From contig NZ_SWLG01000009.1 of assembly GCF_005747095.1 (NCBI RefSeq), positions 113,567-177,566 of the forward strand: a DNA stretch of 64,000 nt, in the 5' to 3' direction. Under the pieces are notes generated by a model. The model had not been told where the DNA came from. It saw only the letters and a list, made by a program, of their open reading frames with translations, and made no database searches. Below are positions 10,406-19,926 of this stretch, one piece after another; position 1 is the first letter of the stretch, and each line of letters begins with the position of its first letter. Position numbers and translations under genes: made by a program. This DNA is from Exobacillus caeni. GTDB lineage: Bacteria > Bacillota > Bacilli > Bacillales > Guptibacillaceae.

Positions 10406-11326
10406 TAAATCTTCCACCAGCTTTAATGCTGCCTTATCCTTCGCTTTAGCTTCGATCATAATGTCAGCATCCTCGCCATGGGACTGAAGAAGCTTAATGA
10501 AGGGCATGGCGAATTCAGCATCAACATAATCAGCGTGAGAACGGTAAGCCTTCTCGGATTTTGGGGAAGAAAGATGAAATTTCGGCTGGAATGATGATTT
10601 TTCCCATGTTTTATATACTCTCGGCAAGATTCCTTCCAGCCCTTCATCCCCGGTGTTTGCTTTATAATGATGGTAATCAAGTACAAAAGGAACCCCATGG
10701 CGTTCGCACACATCCAGGGTTTCCATAACGGTATACGTTTTGTCGTCGTTTTCCAGGGTGACCTGTTCACGAACCGCTGTATCCAGCTTCACAAAGTTCT
10801 GGTCAAACCGCTCAAGCGCCGTTTGCTTATCCCCGTAAACCCCGCCAACATGAATATTGATCGTAGCCTGCTTTTCGATTCCCATCGCTTCAAGCATCTG
10901 ATAGTGGTAAACCATATCTATGATCGCATTTTCCGTAACGTGACTCTTTTGACTTGTGAACAGCGTAAATTGATTTGGATGAAAACTGACACGTAGCTTA
11001 TGCTTTTTCACAAGGTCGCCGATTTCTTTAAATTTATCTTCGAATGGCGTTAAAAAATCCCATTTCACTTCAGGATGGGTCGCAAGCGGAACAATGGAAG
11101 ACGACATCCGATAAACCTGGATGCCGTGCGCGATGTTATAATATAAAGCCCTTAACGTATTGGTAAGATTCGTATCTGTTGCTGTATAAAGCTTTTCTTT
11201 TCGTTCTTCGGGACTTAGCTGCTTCCATCTCGTGAAAGTCAGCGTTTTAGCTGGAGAAGCCTCCCATAATGAAAGGGCTGTTGCTACATAGCCAAACCGA
11301 ATATCTATTTTAAACACGCTCCTCAA
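10355..11326 (-). CDS. uvsE: UV DNA damage endonuclease
   Basis: Nicks DNA 5' to UV photoproducts, starting a repair route independent of UvrABC. TIM-barrel family using divalent metals; about 323 residues, collinear with B. subtilis YwjD. Conserved blocks: [62 protein letters not shown] and [13 protein letters not shown] 11326 has GAGGAG six bases upstream; ATG 11350 is an alternative with a weak RBS. Convergent with, and overlapping, the hydrolase gene. Confidence 0.93.
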   Translation of the reverse strand: MRSVFKIDIRFGYVATALSLWEASPAKTLTFTRWKQLSPEERKEKLYTATDTNLTNTLRALYYNIAHGIQVYRMSSSIVPLATHPEVKWDFLTPFEDKFKEIGDLVKKHKLRVSFHPNQFTLFTSQKSHVTENAIIDMVYHYQMLEAMGIEKQATINIHVGGVYGDKQTALERFDQNFVKLDTAVREQVTLENDDKTYTVMETLDVCERHGVPFVLDYHHYKANTGDEGLEGILPRVYKTWEKSSFQPKFHLSSPKSEKAYRSHADYVDAEFAMPFIKLLQSHGEDADIMIEAKAKDKAALKLVEDLSAVRGFKRIGGATLRI

Positions 11327-11423
11327 TCGTTTCTCCTCAAAACTTATCATAAACGTTCCCTGGAAAACTTAAATGAAACGCCTTTCAAGGCCAGGGGAAC
11401 TTACAGCATTCATCTGGCCAACC

Positions 11424-12617
11424 TTATAAAAAATAAGAAAGTAAATCAGCGAACGGCTCTTTTAACCGCTGGAGAATTGGACGACCCTTAAACTTTCCGA
11501 TCGTTAAACGCTCAGAGTCCTTGATGTCCTGTTCGATGGTCTTTTTAATGACCTCAAGCAGTTTGCCATCTTTTAAAATACAGTTGATTTCACTGTTGAT
11601 ATGAAAGCTTCTTTTATCAAAGTTGGCAGTGCCGATATCACATAACTCATCGTCTATTAGAAGCACTTTTGCATGGTAAAATCCCTTTTGGTACTGATAG
11701 ATTTCACAGCCTGCTTCTAAAAGGGGCAAAAAGTAACGGAAGGCAGCTTCCTTGACGAGCGGATGATCTGCTTTAAACGGCAAAATGATTTTGACATTAA
11801 TCTTTTTTCTAGCAGCTGTGATCAGCGCATTTTGAATTTTCAGCCCCGGTATATAGTAGGGCGTACCAACGACGATTGATTTTTCGGCAGATTCGATATA
11901 ATCGAGAAACGAATAGTTCATATCGATGCCTTCAGTCGGTTCAAGCTTGAGGCTGATCGGCCCTTTTTCTAGTTCCGGGTAAAGAGACCGGTCTTTCGTG
12001 ATACTCATGCCGGCAATTCTCCAGTCCTCTACAAACTGCTGTTGCAGATCCTGAACGCCGTCTCCGTTGATCCTCAGCTGGTAGTCGCGCCAGTATCCGA
12101 GCTTAGGGTCCTTTCCCAGGTATTCATCCCCGATGTTAAACCCGCCAATATAGCCGATGTTCCCATCGATCACCCCGATTTTTCTATGGTTGCGATGATT
12201 CAACGTGTAAAAGAAGAAGGGGAATTTTGGGCGGTTGGAAAGACCGAGTTCAATGTTGTTTTCTTTCAAAAGCTTCCGTGCGCTTTTTGATAATTTATGG
12301 CTACCTATTGCATCAATTAAAACGCGCACCTTTACCCCTTCTGAAGATTTCTTGATGAGCCGCTGGATGAGTTCCATGCCAATTGTGTCATCACGAAATA
12401 TATAAAACAAGAGATGGATGTGCTTCTGTGCATTTTCGATATCGTCAAACAGGACCGAAAAGAAGTCCCGGCCTTCATTATAAAAGGAGCAAGAGCTGTG
12501 GCGGACAGGGAGGCGGGAAGGCTCGATCTGTTCCATCCTTGCTTTTTTTCCAAGATAAAAATCCAGCCCCAGCCAGATTGCTATAACAACGATAAGGATA
12601 ATGATGGCAATGAGCAA
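11424..12617 (-). CDS. clsB: Cardiolipin synthase-like phospholipase D family protein (YwjE)
   Basis: 397 residues: an N-terminal membrane helix (LIAIIILIVVIAIWLGLDFYLG) followed by two PLD domains. HKD motif 1 is HRKIGVIDGNIGYIGGFN and motif 2 is HAKVLLIDDELCDIGTANFD. Two phosphatidylglycerols would be condensed to cardiolipin and glycerol at the membrane. It lacks the second N-terminal helix of B. subtilis ClsA and matches YwjE (ClsB) by context. TTG start with AGGAGGGAATCTC upstream. Shares a promoter region with the divergent fadF. Confidence 0.9.
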   Translation of the reverse strand: MLIAIIILIVVIAIWLGLDFYLGKKARMEQIEPSRLPVRHSSCSFYNEGRDFFSVLFDDIENAQKHIHLLFYIFRDDTIGMELIQRLIKKSSEGVKVRVLIDAIGSHKLSKSARKLLKENNIELGLSNRPKFPFFFYTLNHRNHRKIGVIDGNIGYIGGFNIGDEYLGKDPKLGYWRDYQLRINGDGVQDLQQQFVEDWRIAGMSITKDRSLYPELEKGPISLKLEPTEGIDMNYSFLDYIESAEKSIVVGTPYYIPGLKIQNALITAARKKINVKIILPFKADHPLVKEAAFRYFLPLLEAGCEIYQYQKGFYHAKVLLIDDELCDIGTANFDKRSFHINSEINCILKDGKLLEVIKKTIEQDIKDSERLTIGKFKGRPILQRLKEPFADLLSYFL

Positions 12618-12688
12618 GAGATTCCCTCCTGAATGGTTAGTAACCTTAGCGTTCCCTAAAAAATAAAAATTAAAAAAAAGTTCCCGAC

Positions 12689-12702
12689 TGAATGCTCATT
12701 CA
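12689..12702. promoter_or_regulatory. TetR (FadR-like) operator overlapping the fadF promoter
   Basis: TGAATGCTCATTCA, half-sites TGAATG and CATTCA around two bases, within CGACTGAATGCTCATTCAC. A near copy lies inverted at 15027-15040. It covers the -35 position of the TATAAT at 12715-12720. Confidence 0.55.
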
Positions 12703-12710
12703 CAAAAAAT

Positions 12711-12720
12711 ATGCTATAAT
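12711..12720 (+). promoter_or_regulatory. -10 region of the fadF promoter
   Basis: ATGCTATAAT, an extended -10 (TGnTATAAT). The -35 hexamer is poor and hidden by the operator at 12689-12702. Confidence 0.55.
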
Positions 12721-12757
12721 GATGTCAGAAAATTATTTGCTTTCTGCTCATTCTGAC

Positions 12758-12773
12758 TTAAAAACGCTTTCAT
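12758..12773 (-). promoter_or_regulatory. cre-like site (CcpA) downstream of the fadF promoter
   Basis: The minus strand reads ATGAAAGCGTTTTTAA, one mismatch from WTGNAARCGNWWWNCA. A roadblock position after the promoter would fit catabolite repression of fatty acid use. Confidence 0.4.
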
Positions 12774-12840
12774 ATATGCGTTTGATAAGAAAGGTGACTC
12801 TCATTACCAACATCACCACCGATGAAAGGAGCACTACACC

Positions 12841-14958
12841 ATGAATGTACTGTTAGTGTTAAACTGGCTTGCGTTTCTTGCCGTCACCGGTTACGGACTG
12901 TACTTATTTGCATCCGTAGTGAAAACAAGATACGAATTTATCAAAATGGGTAAAAAAGAAGAGTATGACCGCACGTTAAAAGAGAGCTTCAAGGAGATTC
13001 TTGTGAAAGTGTTCGGTCAGAAAAAGCTATTGAAGGACAAGAAGAGTGGAACGATCCATGTGATGATGTTCTACGGATTCCTGCTTGTTCAGTTCGGTGC
13101 GCTTGACATGATCATCAAAGGCCTTGCACCTGGAGCGCATTTGCCGCTTGGTCCGCTTTACCCGGCGTTTACGTTCTTCCAGGAGCTTGTTACTTTGATG
13201 ATTTTGATAGCGGTTGCATGGGCTTTTTATCGCCGTTATATAGAGGCGATCCCTCGTCTGAAAAAAGGCTTGAAAGCTGGACTGGTACTTATTTTTATCG
13301 GTTTGTTGATGCTTTCCGTGCTGCTTGGAAACGGAATGGAAATCATCTGGCATGATACAGGATACAGCTGGAGCGGACCAATCGCTTCTGGTGTCGCATT
13401 CCTATTCTCATGGCTGAATGAATCGGCCGCAATCGGTATCTTTTATTTCGCATGGTGGGTGCACTTGCTTACATTGCTTGCATTCCTTGTCTATGTGCCG
13501 CAATCCAAGCATGCCCACTTGATCGCTGCTCCTGCCAACGTATTCATTGGATATACTTCACCGGTAGGGAAAATGAGATCGATCGACTTTGAAGACGAGT
13601 CAGTGGAATCATACGGCGTAAATAAAATCGAAGACTTCACACAAAACCAGCTTCTCGATCTTTACGCCTGTGTAGAATGCGGGCGTTGTACAAACATGTG
13701 TCCTGCGACTGATACCGGAAAAATTTTATCGCCGATGGATTTGATGATTAAATTAAGAGATCACCTTACAGAAAAAGGTGCTGCGGTAACGTCAAGAACA
13801 CCATGGATGCCGGCCTATGCATTTTCTGATACAACGGCAAACCAGCTGGCGTACCAGGCTAGAGGCAACAACGAAACAGCGGCTGCTGCGGAAGGCGGCT
13901 CACTTGTGAAAGATGAAATTATCGGAAACGTTATCACAGAAGAAGAAATCTGGGCTTGTACAACTTGCCGCAACTGTGAAGACCAGTGTCCGGTAGAAAA
14001 CGAGCATGTGAGTATGATCATGGACATGCGCCGCCATCTTGTATTGATGGAAGGAAACATGGACAGTGAAGTACAGCGTGCGATCACAAACATCGAGCGC
14101 CAGGGCAACCCATGGGGTATCAGCCGTAAAGAGCGTGAGAACTGGCGTGAGATCCGCGATGATATCCATGTTCCTACCGTAAAAGAAATGGAAAAAGCGG
14201 ACGAAGAGTTCGAATACCTTTTCTGGGTAGGCTCGATGGGATCTTACGATAACCGAAGCCAGAAGATCGCAGCTTCTTTTGCGAAGATCATGAATGAAGC
14301 AGGCGTGAAGTTCGCCATCCTTGGAAATAAAGAGAAGAACTCTGGTGACACGCCTCGACGTGTCGGAAACGAATTCTTGTTCCAGGAACTTGCGAACAAA
14401 AACATCGAAACGTTGAAAAAGCATGACATTAAAAAGATCGTGACGATCGACCCTCATGCATACAATACAATGAAGAACGAATATCCGGAGTTCGGCCTGG
14501 AAGCAGAAGTGTATCACCATACCGAACTGCTTGATAAGTGGATAAAAGAAGGCAAGATCAAGCCTACGTATGAAGTAAATGAGCGAATCACGTACCATGA
14601 TTCCTGCTACCTCGGCAGATACAATGAGGTTTACGATCCGCCAAGGGAAATCCTGAAAGCGATTCCGGGAATCGACCTTGTTGAGATCGAGCGTAACCGC
14701 GAGGAAGCAATGTGCTGCGGGGCCGGCGGTGGCTTGATGTGGACAGAGGAAGATACAGGATCCCGCATCAACGTAACCCGTACTGAGCAAGCATTGCGAG
14801 TCAATCCATCCATTATCAGTAGTGCCTGCCCGTACTGCTTAACGATGATGAGCGACGGAACGAAAGCGAAGGATGTAGAAGACGACATTGCGACACTTGA
14901 TATCGTCGAAATTCTTGAGCGTTCCCTTATTAAAAAAGAAGCAGAAGTAGTCCAGTAA
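12841..14958 (+). CDS. fadF: Fatty-acid oxidation iron-sulfur electron-transfer protein FadF (heterodisulfide reductase-like)
   Basis: 705 residues, like B. subtilis FadF (YwjF). An N-terminal membrane part (about residues 1-225, five or six helices, resembling the NarI/HdrE cytochrome b module) is followed by two 4Fe-4S clusters (CVECGRCTNMCP and CTTCRNCEDQCP). Two cysteine-rich CCG domains follow (CYLGRYNEVYDPP...MCCGAGGG and SACPYCLTMMSDG). Expected role: passing electrons from acyl-CoA dehydrogenase/ETF to the menaquinone pool, consistent with the two acyl-CoA dehydrogenase genes downstream. A TetR-type operator and cre-like site lie in its promoter region. Confidence 0.93.
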   Translation: MNVLLVLNWLAFLAVTGYGLYLFASVVKTRYEFIKMGKKEEYDRTLKESFKEILVKVFGQKKLLKDKKSGTIHVMMFYGFLLVQFGALDMIIKGLAPGAHLPLGPLYPAFTFFQELVTLMILIAVAWAFYRRYIEAIPRLKKGLKAGLVLIFIGLLMLSVLLGNGMEIIWHDTGYSWSGPIASGVAFLFSWLNESAAIGIFYFAWWVHLLTLLAFLVYVPQSKHAHLIAAPANVFIGYTSPVGKMRSIDFEDESVESYGVNKIEDFTQNQLLDLYACVECGRCTNMCPATDTGKILSPMDLMIKLRDHLTEKGAAVTSRTPWMPAYAFSDTTANQLAYQARGNNETAAAAEGGSLVKDEIIGNVITEEEIWACTTCRNCEDQCPVENEHVSMIMDMRRHLVLMEGNMDSEVQRAITNIERQGNPWGISRKERENWREIRDDIHVPTVKEMEKADEEFEYLFWVGSMGSYDNRSQKIAASFAKIMNEAGVKFAILGNKEKNSGDTPRRVGNEFLFQELANKNIETLKKHDIKKIVTIDPHAYNTMKNEYPEFGLEAEVYHHTELLDKWIKEGKIKPTYEVNERITYHDSCYLGRYNEVYDPPREILKAIPGIDLVEIERNREEAMCCGAGGGLMWTEEDTGSRINVTRTEQALRVNPSIISSACPYCLTMMSDGTKAKDVEDDIATLDIVEILERSLIKKEAEVVQ

Positions 14959-14979
14959 GAGAACCAATTGAAAGATGCT

Positions 14980-15004
14980 TATGCCGGTGTGTAGTGCCGG
15001 CATA
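14980..15004 (+). terminator. Weak hairpin after fadF
   Basis: TATGCCGG-loop-CCGGCATA, a perfect 8-bp stem without a good T-run, so readthrough into the thiolase gene is likely. Confidence 0.45.
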
Positions 15005-15026
15005 GGCTGTTTCACTGAGGATAGGG

Positions 15027-15040
15027 TGAGCGAGCGTTCA
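15027..15040. promoter_or_regulatory. Second TetR (FadR-like) operator, upstream of the thiolase operon
   Basis: TGAGCGAGCGTTCA; its complement, in context CGACTGAACGCTCGCTCAC, matches the fadF site CGACTGAATGCTCATTCAC at 16 of 19 positions. Confidence 0.55.
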
Positions 15041-15150
15041 GTCGTCAGCTTGCCGTTTAACTAAATTGCTTACATAAAGAGAAAATAAGCAATTGCTGCC
15101 GTTTTATATGCCATGTTGAAAGCGATTACTTTTTCAAGGAGGAGAAAGAA

Positions 15151-16332
15151 ATGGGAAAAACAGTGATTGTAAGCGGAGTAAGAACGCCATTTGGAAAGTT
15201 TGGAGGAGCACTTGCGCCATTAACAGCATCCCAATTAGGCGGTAAAGCGATCGAGGAAGCACTGAAGCGGGCTGGAGTTACAGGAGAGCAGATCGGCGAG
15301 GTTATCATGGGAAGTGTTTTACAGGGGGGACAGGGACAGATCCCTTCACGCCAGGCTGCCCGTAATGCCGGCATCCCATGGGAAGTGAAAACGGAGACGA
15401 TTAACAAAGTTTGTGCTTCCGGTATGCGAAGCGTGACACTCGCTGACCAGATTATCCGTGCCGGCGATGAAGAGGTGATTGTAGCCGGCGGTATGGAATC
15501 GATGAGTAACGCTCCTTATGTTCTAAAAGATGCAAGATGGGGATTGAGGATGGGAGACAGCAAAGTGACTGACTTGATGGTCCATGACGGTCTGACCTGT
15601 TCATTTAAAGGATGCCACATGGGCGTTTATGGAAACGCAGTAGCGGATGAGTTCGAAATTTCCCGTGAAGCGCAGGATGAATGGGCTTTCCGCAGCCATA
15701 AAAAGGCATCAGAAGCGATTGAGTCCGGAAGAATGGCAGAAGAAATTGTTGCGGTTGAGGTGCCTCAACGTAAAGGCGATCCTCTCGTGGTGTCACAGGA
15801 TGAAGCGCCAAGAAAAGATACTACCTCTGATAAACTTGCAAAACTGAAGCCTGTTTTCGGTAAAGACGGCACGATCACAGCAGGAAACGCACCTGGCGTG
15901 AATGACGGTGCTGCAGCAATGGTTCTGATGTCAGAAGAACGCGCGAAACAAGAAGGAAAAGAACCGCTTGCAACAATCCTGGGCCATGCGGCAATCGCGG
16001 TGGAAGCTGAGTATTTTCCAAAGACTCCTGGCCTTGTAATCAACGAACTCTTAAAGAAAACCGGAAAAAAGATCGAAGACATCGACCTGTTTGAGATCAA
16101 CGAAGCATTCGCAGCAGTTGCATTGACCAGTGGTAAGATCGCTTCGATCGACCCTGAAAAAGTAAACGTGAACGGCGGAGCAGTTGCACTAGGACACCCG
16201 ATCGGAGCAAGTGGCGCAAGAATTATCATCACACTGGTAAACGAATTAAAACGCAGAGGCGGGGGACTTGGAATCGCTGCGATCTGCAGCGGCGGAGGCC
16301 AGGGAGACGCGATTTTATTGGAAGTGAAGTAA
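15151..16332 (+). CDS. mmgA: Acetyl-CoA C-acetyltransferase (thiolase)
   Basis: 393 residues, normal for degradative/biosynthetic thiolase II. The nucleophilic Cys is in [10 protein letters not shown], and the catalytic His and second Cys are in [10 protein letters not shown] and CSGGGQGDA. Cleaves acetoacetyl-CoA (or condenses acetyl-CoA). First gene of the chain thiolase - hydroxybutyryl-CoA dehydrogenase - acyl-CoA dehydrogenase, the same order as B. subtilis mmgABC. ATG with AAGGAGGAGAAAGAA upstream. A TetR-type palindrome lies about 110 bases upstream. Confidence 0.93.
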   Translation: MGKTVIVSGVRTPFGKFGGALAPLTASQLGGKAIEEALKRAGVTGEQIGEVIMGSVLQGGQGQIPSRQAARNAGIPWEVKTETINKVCASGMRSVTLADQIIRAGDEEVIVAGGMESMSNAPYVLKDARWGLRMGDSKVTDLMVHDGLTCSFKGCHMGVYGNAVADEFEISREAQDEWAFRSHKKASEAIESGRMAEEIVAVEVPQRKGDPLVVSQDEAPRKDTTSDKLAKLKPVFGKDGTITAGNAPGVNDGAAAMVLMSEERAKQEGKEPLATILGHAAIAVEAEYFPKTPGLVINELLKKTGKKIEDIDLFEINEAFAAVALTSGKIASIDPEKVNVNGGAVALGHPIGASGARIIITLVNELKRRGGGLGIAAICSGGGQGDAILLEVK

Positions 16333-16362
16333 TAGAAGTCCGTTTGCAAGAGAAGATTTTAA

Positions 16363-16437
16363 TAAGACCACAAAGCGACACATCCTTGCTCTCCCTAAAA
16401 AGAAGATGAGATATCAAAAGAGCCGACCGGGAGAGCA
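16363..16437 (+). repeat. Structured intergenic element, copy R1 (internally deleted)
   Basis: Starts TAAGACCACAAAGCGACAC and keeps the outer helix TGCTCTCCC/GGGAGAGCA but lacks the long inner hairpin. Copies R2-R5 are at 18577, 25106, 41533 and 58003. Lies 62 bases before hbd, same direction. Confidence 0.75.
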
Positions 16438-16499
16438 ATATTGTTTTACGAGTGACAACATTCCAAGCAGTTAATAAATAGATAACAGGAGGAATACGG

Positions 16500-17357
16500 A
16501 TGCAAATCAAAACAATCATGGTGATCGGAGCCGGCCAAATGGGATCAGGAATCGCACAGGTCTGTGCTGCCAACGGCTACGACGTATACATGCATGACCT
16601 AAAAGAAGAATTCACACAGCGCGGAATGAACGGAATCGACAAAAACCTGAGCCGCCAGGTAAAAAAAGAACGCATGACAGAAGATGAAAAACAAGAAACC
16701 TTAAATCGCCTGCGCCCAACAACTGACCTGGATGATGCAGTCCATGCAGATATCATCATCGAAGCAGCAGTAGAAAATATGGAAGTAAAATGCAACCTCT
16801 TCTCCAGGCTTGATGGCATCGCACAAGAACATGCGATTTTAGCGACAAACACTTCTTCCCTGCCGATCACAGAAATCGCAGCTTCCACCAAACGACCGAA
16901 GCAGGTGATCGGAATGCACTTCATGAACCCGGTTCCTGTTATGAAGCTAGTGGAGATCATCCGCGGCCTTGCAACAACGGATGAAGTTTATGAAGCAGTA
17001 GAAACGCTAGCGAAGAATCTCCAAAAAACGCCGGTCGAAGTTAATGACTTTCCTGGCTTCGTTTCGAACAGAATCCTGATGCCGATGATCAACGAAGCGA
17101 TTTTTACCGTGTACGAAGGCGTTTCTTCCCCGGAGGATATCGATACTGTGATGAAACTCGGCATGAACCATCCGATGGGACCGTTGACACTTGCCGACTT
17201 TATCGGCCTTGATACTTGCCTTTATATCATGGAGACGCTTCATGAAGGATTTGGCGATGACAAGTACCGTCCATGTCCATTGCTAAGAAAATATGTGAAA
17301 GCTGGCTGGCTCGGCAAAAAGACTGGAAAAGGGTTTTTCGAGTATGAAAGCAACTAA
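16500..17357 (+). CDS. mmgB: 3-Hydroxybutyryl-CoA dehydrogenase
   Basis: 285 residues. Oxidises 3-hydroxyacyl-CoA to 3-oxoacyl-CoA with NAD(P). Rossmann loop GAGQMGSGIAQVCAANGYDV at the N-terminus; catalytic His in GMHFMNPVPVMKLVEI with the Glu of that segment; C-terminal helical domain NHPMGPLTLADFIGLDTCL and GWLGKKTGKGFFEY, all typical of HBDH. Preceded by repeat copy R1 and an AGGAGG RBS. Works between the thiolase and the acyl-CoA dehydrogenases. Confidence 0.93.
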   Translation: MQIKTIMVIGAGQMGSGIAQVCAANGYDVYMHDLKEEFTQRGMNGIDKNLSRQVKKERMTEDEKQETLNRLRPTTDLDDAVHADIIIEAAVENMEVKCNLFSRLDGIAQEHAILATNTSSLPITEIAASTKRPKQVIGMHFMNPVPVMKLVEIIRGLATTDEVYEAVETLAKNLQKTPVEVNDFPGFVSNRILMPMINEAIFTVYEGVSSPEDIDTVMKLGMNHPMGPLTLADFIGLDTCLYIMETLHEGFGDDKYRPCPLLRKYVKAGWLGKKTGKGFFEYESN

Positions 17358-17390
17358 AACAGCATGAGAAAGCCTTGAGGAGGAACTTAT

Positions 17391-18533
17391 ATGGAGCTTC
17401 GCTTCACTGATGAGCAACTGATGATGCAGAAGATGGTCCGCGATTTTGCCCAGAAAGAGATTGCGCCGATCGTTGAACATATGGAAGAAACAGACGAATT
17501 CCCAAAAGAAATCGTCAAAAAAATGGGAGAACTCGGCTTGATGGGAATTCCGGTTCCTGAAAAATATGGCGGCGCGGAGATGGATTATACTTCTTATATC
17601 ATCGCGATAAACGAGATTTCCCGTGTCAGTGCGACTGTGGGAGTCATCCTTTCTGTTCACACATCAGTCGGAACAAACCCGATCCTTTACTTTGGGACAG
17701 AAGAACAAAAACAAAAGTACATTCCAAAGCTTGCGTCCGGCGAGTATCTGGGGGCATTTGCGCTGACAGAACCTGCTGCAGGGTCTGATGCTGCAAGCTT
17801 AAAAACAAGAGCCGTGAAAAAAGGCGACCATTATGTGCTGAACGGCTCCAAGATCTTCATCACAAACGGAGGAGAAGCAGACACGTATATCGTTTTTGCC
17901 AGAACAAACCCTGAGGAAACAGGTAACAGGGGCGTCTCGGCATTTATCGTTGAGCGCGACACTCCGGGATTTTCAATCGGTAAAAAAGAAAAGAAAATGG
18001 GACTTAACGGCTCGAACACCGTTGAGATCATTTTCGAAGATGCGAAGGTCCCGGCAGAAAACCTGCTCGGTAAAGAGGGGGAAGGCTTTAAAATCGCCCT
18101 CGCTAACCTTGAAAAAGGAAGGATCGGAATCGCGGCGCAATCACTGGGAATCGCAGAGGCAGCCCTTCACTATTCGACCCAGTATGCAAAAGAAAGAAAG
18201 CAATTTGGCAAACCGATCGGCCAAAATCAGGGTGTCGGCTTTAAACTTTCTGATATGGCGACCGAAGTGGAAGCTGCGAAACTATTAATCTTCCGTGCTG
18301 CCGACTTGATCTCAAGAGGAGAACCATGCCGAACAGAAGCATCGATGGCAAAGCTCTGCGCCTCCCAGGCTGCAGTCAAAGCATCGATCGAAGCAGTCCA
18401 GATCTACGGCGGATACGGCTACACCAAAGAGTACCCGGTAGAACGCCTATTCCGTGACGCCAAAGTAACCGAAATCTACGAAGGCACAAGCGAAATCCAG
18501 AGAATGGTCATCAGTAAGAACCTATTGAAATAA
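17391..18533 (+). CDS. mmgC: Short-chain acyl-CoA dehydrogenase (first paralogue)
   Basis: 380 residues. FAD-dependent alpha,beta-desaturation of short-chain acyl-CoA. Signatures: AFALTEPAAGSDAASL (FAD/substrate loop), [48 protein letters not shown], and the catalytic Glu of IYEGTSEIQ. The ATG follows GAGGAACTTAT by a few bases, 33 bases after hbd. A second copy of the family follows at 18769; the two share length and motif order and are probably duplicates with different chain-length or branched-chain preference (inference). Confidence 0.92.
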   Translation: MELRFTDEQLMMQKMVRDFAQKEIAPIVEHMEETDEFPKEIVKKMGELGLMGIPVPEKYGGAEMDYTSYIIAINEISRVSATVGVILSVHTSVGTNPILYFGTEEQKQKYIPKLASGEYLGAFALTEPAAGSDAASLKTRAVKKGDHYVLNGSKIFITNGGEADTYIVFARTNPEETGNRGVSAFIVERDTPGFSIGKKEKKMGLNGSNTVEIIFEDAKVPAENLLGKEGEGFKIALANLEKGRIGIAAQSLGIAEAALHYSTQYAKERKQFGKPIGQNQGVGFKLSDMATEVEAAKLLIFRAADLISRGEPCRTEASMAKLCASQAAVKASIEAVQIYGGYGYTKEYPVERLFRDAKVTEIYEGTSEIQRMVISKNLLK

Positions 18534-18576
18534 AACATTTAACGAAACATTTTTGAAATTAACTAAAAGCCTTTAA

Positions 18577-18726
18577 TAAGACCACAAAGCGACACATCGT
18601 TGCTCCCCTTAAAAAAGATTGAATAAATCTTTTTGCAGGAGCGCAAGCGACAAGTCTCGTCGATTTAAATGAATCGTCAAGCTCGCTTGTAAGAGGCTTT
18701 TAAACCGTAAGAGACGCCGGGGAGCA
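18577..18726 (+). repeat. Structured intergenic element, copy R2
   Basis: Outer helix TGCTCCCC/GGGGAGCA, A-rich hairpin AAAAAGATT/AATCTTTTT, inner helix GTCTC/GAGAC, apical hairpin CAAG-CTCG-CTTG. 42 bases before the second acyl-CoA dehydrogenase, same direction. Confidence 0.85.
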
Positions 18727-18768
18727 ATAACACTGAAATAACTCAAAGATAAAAAGGGGAGAAACCAA

Positions 18769-19911
18769 ATGAATTTCCAACTATCAGAAGAACACGAAAT
18801 GCTAAGAAAAATGGTCAGAGACTTCGCTAAAAAAGAAGTCGAACCAACAGCAGCGGAACGCGACGAAGAAGAACGCTTCGACCGGGGCGCTTTCAACAAA
18901 ATGGCGGAACTTGGCCTTACAGGAATCCCGTGGGACGAAAAATACGGAGGCATCGGCTCGGACTACCTGGCATACGTTATCGCAGTTGAAGAACTTTCAC
19001 GTGTGTGTGCATCCACAGGCGTAACGCTTTCAGCTCACACATCACTTGCTGGCTGGCCGATCTATACATTCGGGACAGAGGAGCAAAAGCAAAAGTTCCT
19101 TCGCCCGATGGCAGAAGGCAGCAAGATGGGTGCATACGGCCTAACAGAACCAGGCTCAGGATCAGACGCGAGCGGCATGAAAACCACTGCGAAGCTTGAA
19201 GGCGACCACTATGTACTAAACGGCTCTAAAATCTTTATTACAAACGGTGGAGAAGCGCAAATCTATGTTGTCTTCGCGCAAACCGATAAAGAAAAAGGAC
19301 ACCGGGGCATCACAGCGTTTATCGTAGAAGAAGGAACACCGGGCTTTTCCATGGGTAAGAAAGAAAAGAAACTGGGTATCCGTTCATCCCCTACATTAGA
19401 AATCATATTTGAAGACTGCAAGATTCCGGCAGAAAATCGACTTGGCGAAGAAGGAGAAGGCTTTAAGATCGCGATGAAAACCCTTGACGGGGGCCGTAAC
19501 GGAATCGCTGCCCAGGCGGTCGGGATCGCACAGGGCGCTCTTGATGCTGCTGTAGCTTATGCAAAAGAAAGAAAGCAATTCGGAAAACCGATCGGTGAAA
19601 ACCAGGGTATCGGATTCAAGCTTGCAGACATGGCAACAAAAGTAGAGGCAGCAAGACTGCTAACCTATCAGGCGGCCTGGAGAGAAAGCCAGGGTATCTC
19701 TTACGGAAAAGAATCCGCGATGTCTAAGCTGTATGCAGGCGATATTGCGATGGAAGTAACTACAGAAGCGGTTCAGGTATTCGGCGGATACGGCTATACA
19801 AAAGATTATCCGGTAGAGCGCTATATGCGTGATGCGAAGATCACCCAAATTTATGAAGGCACACAGGAAATTCAGCGACTTGTTATTTCAAGAATGCTTT
19901 TAAAAGATTAA
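18769..19911 (+). CDS. Acyl-CoA dehydrogenase (second paralogue)
   Basis: 380 residues. Same fold and motif order as the preceding gene: [63 protein letters not shown], catalytic Glu in IYEGTQEIQ. AcdA-like. It ends exactly where the MeaB-like coding region begins (TAA then TTGGAGTTG, which carries the next RBS). Context with IcmF and MeaB suggests short or branched acyl-CoA such as butyryl- or isobutyryl-CoA (inference). Confidence 0.91.
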   Translation: MNFQLSEEHEMLRKMVRDFAKKEVEPTAAERDEEERFDRGAFNKMAELGLTGIPWDEKYGGIGSDYLAYVIAVEELSRVCASTGVTLSAHTSLAGWPIYTFGTEEQKQKFLRPMAEGSKMGAYGLTEPGSGSDASGMKTTAKLEGDHYVLNGSKIFITNGGEAQIYVVFAQTDKEKGHRGITAFIVEEGTPGFSMGKKEKKLGIRSSPTLEIIFEDCKIPAENRLGEEGEGFKIAMKTLDGGRNGIAAQAVGIAQGALDAAVAYAKERKQFGKPIGENQGIGFKLADMATKVEAARLLTYQAAWRESQGISYGKESAMSKLYAGDIAMEVTTEAVQVFGGYGYTKDYPVERYMRDAKITQIYEGTQEIQRLVISRMLLKD

Positions 19912-19926
19912 TTGGAGTTGTTTTGG

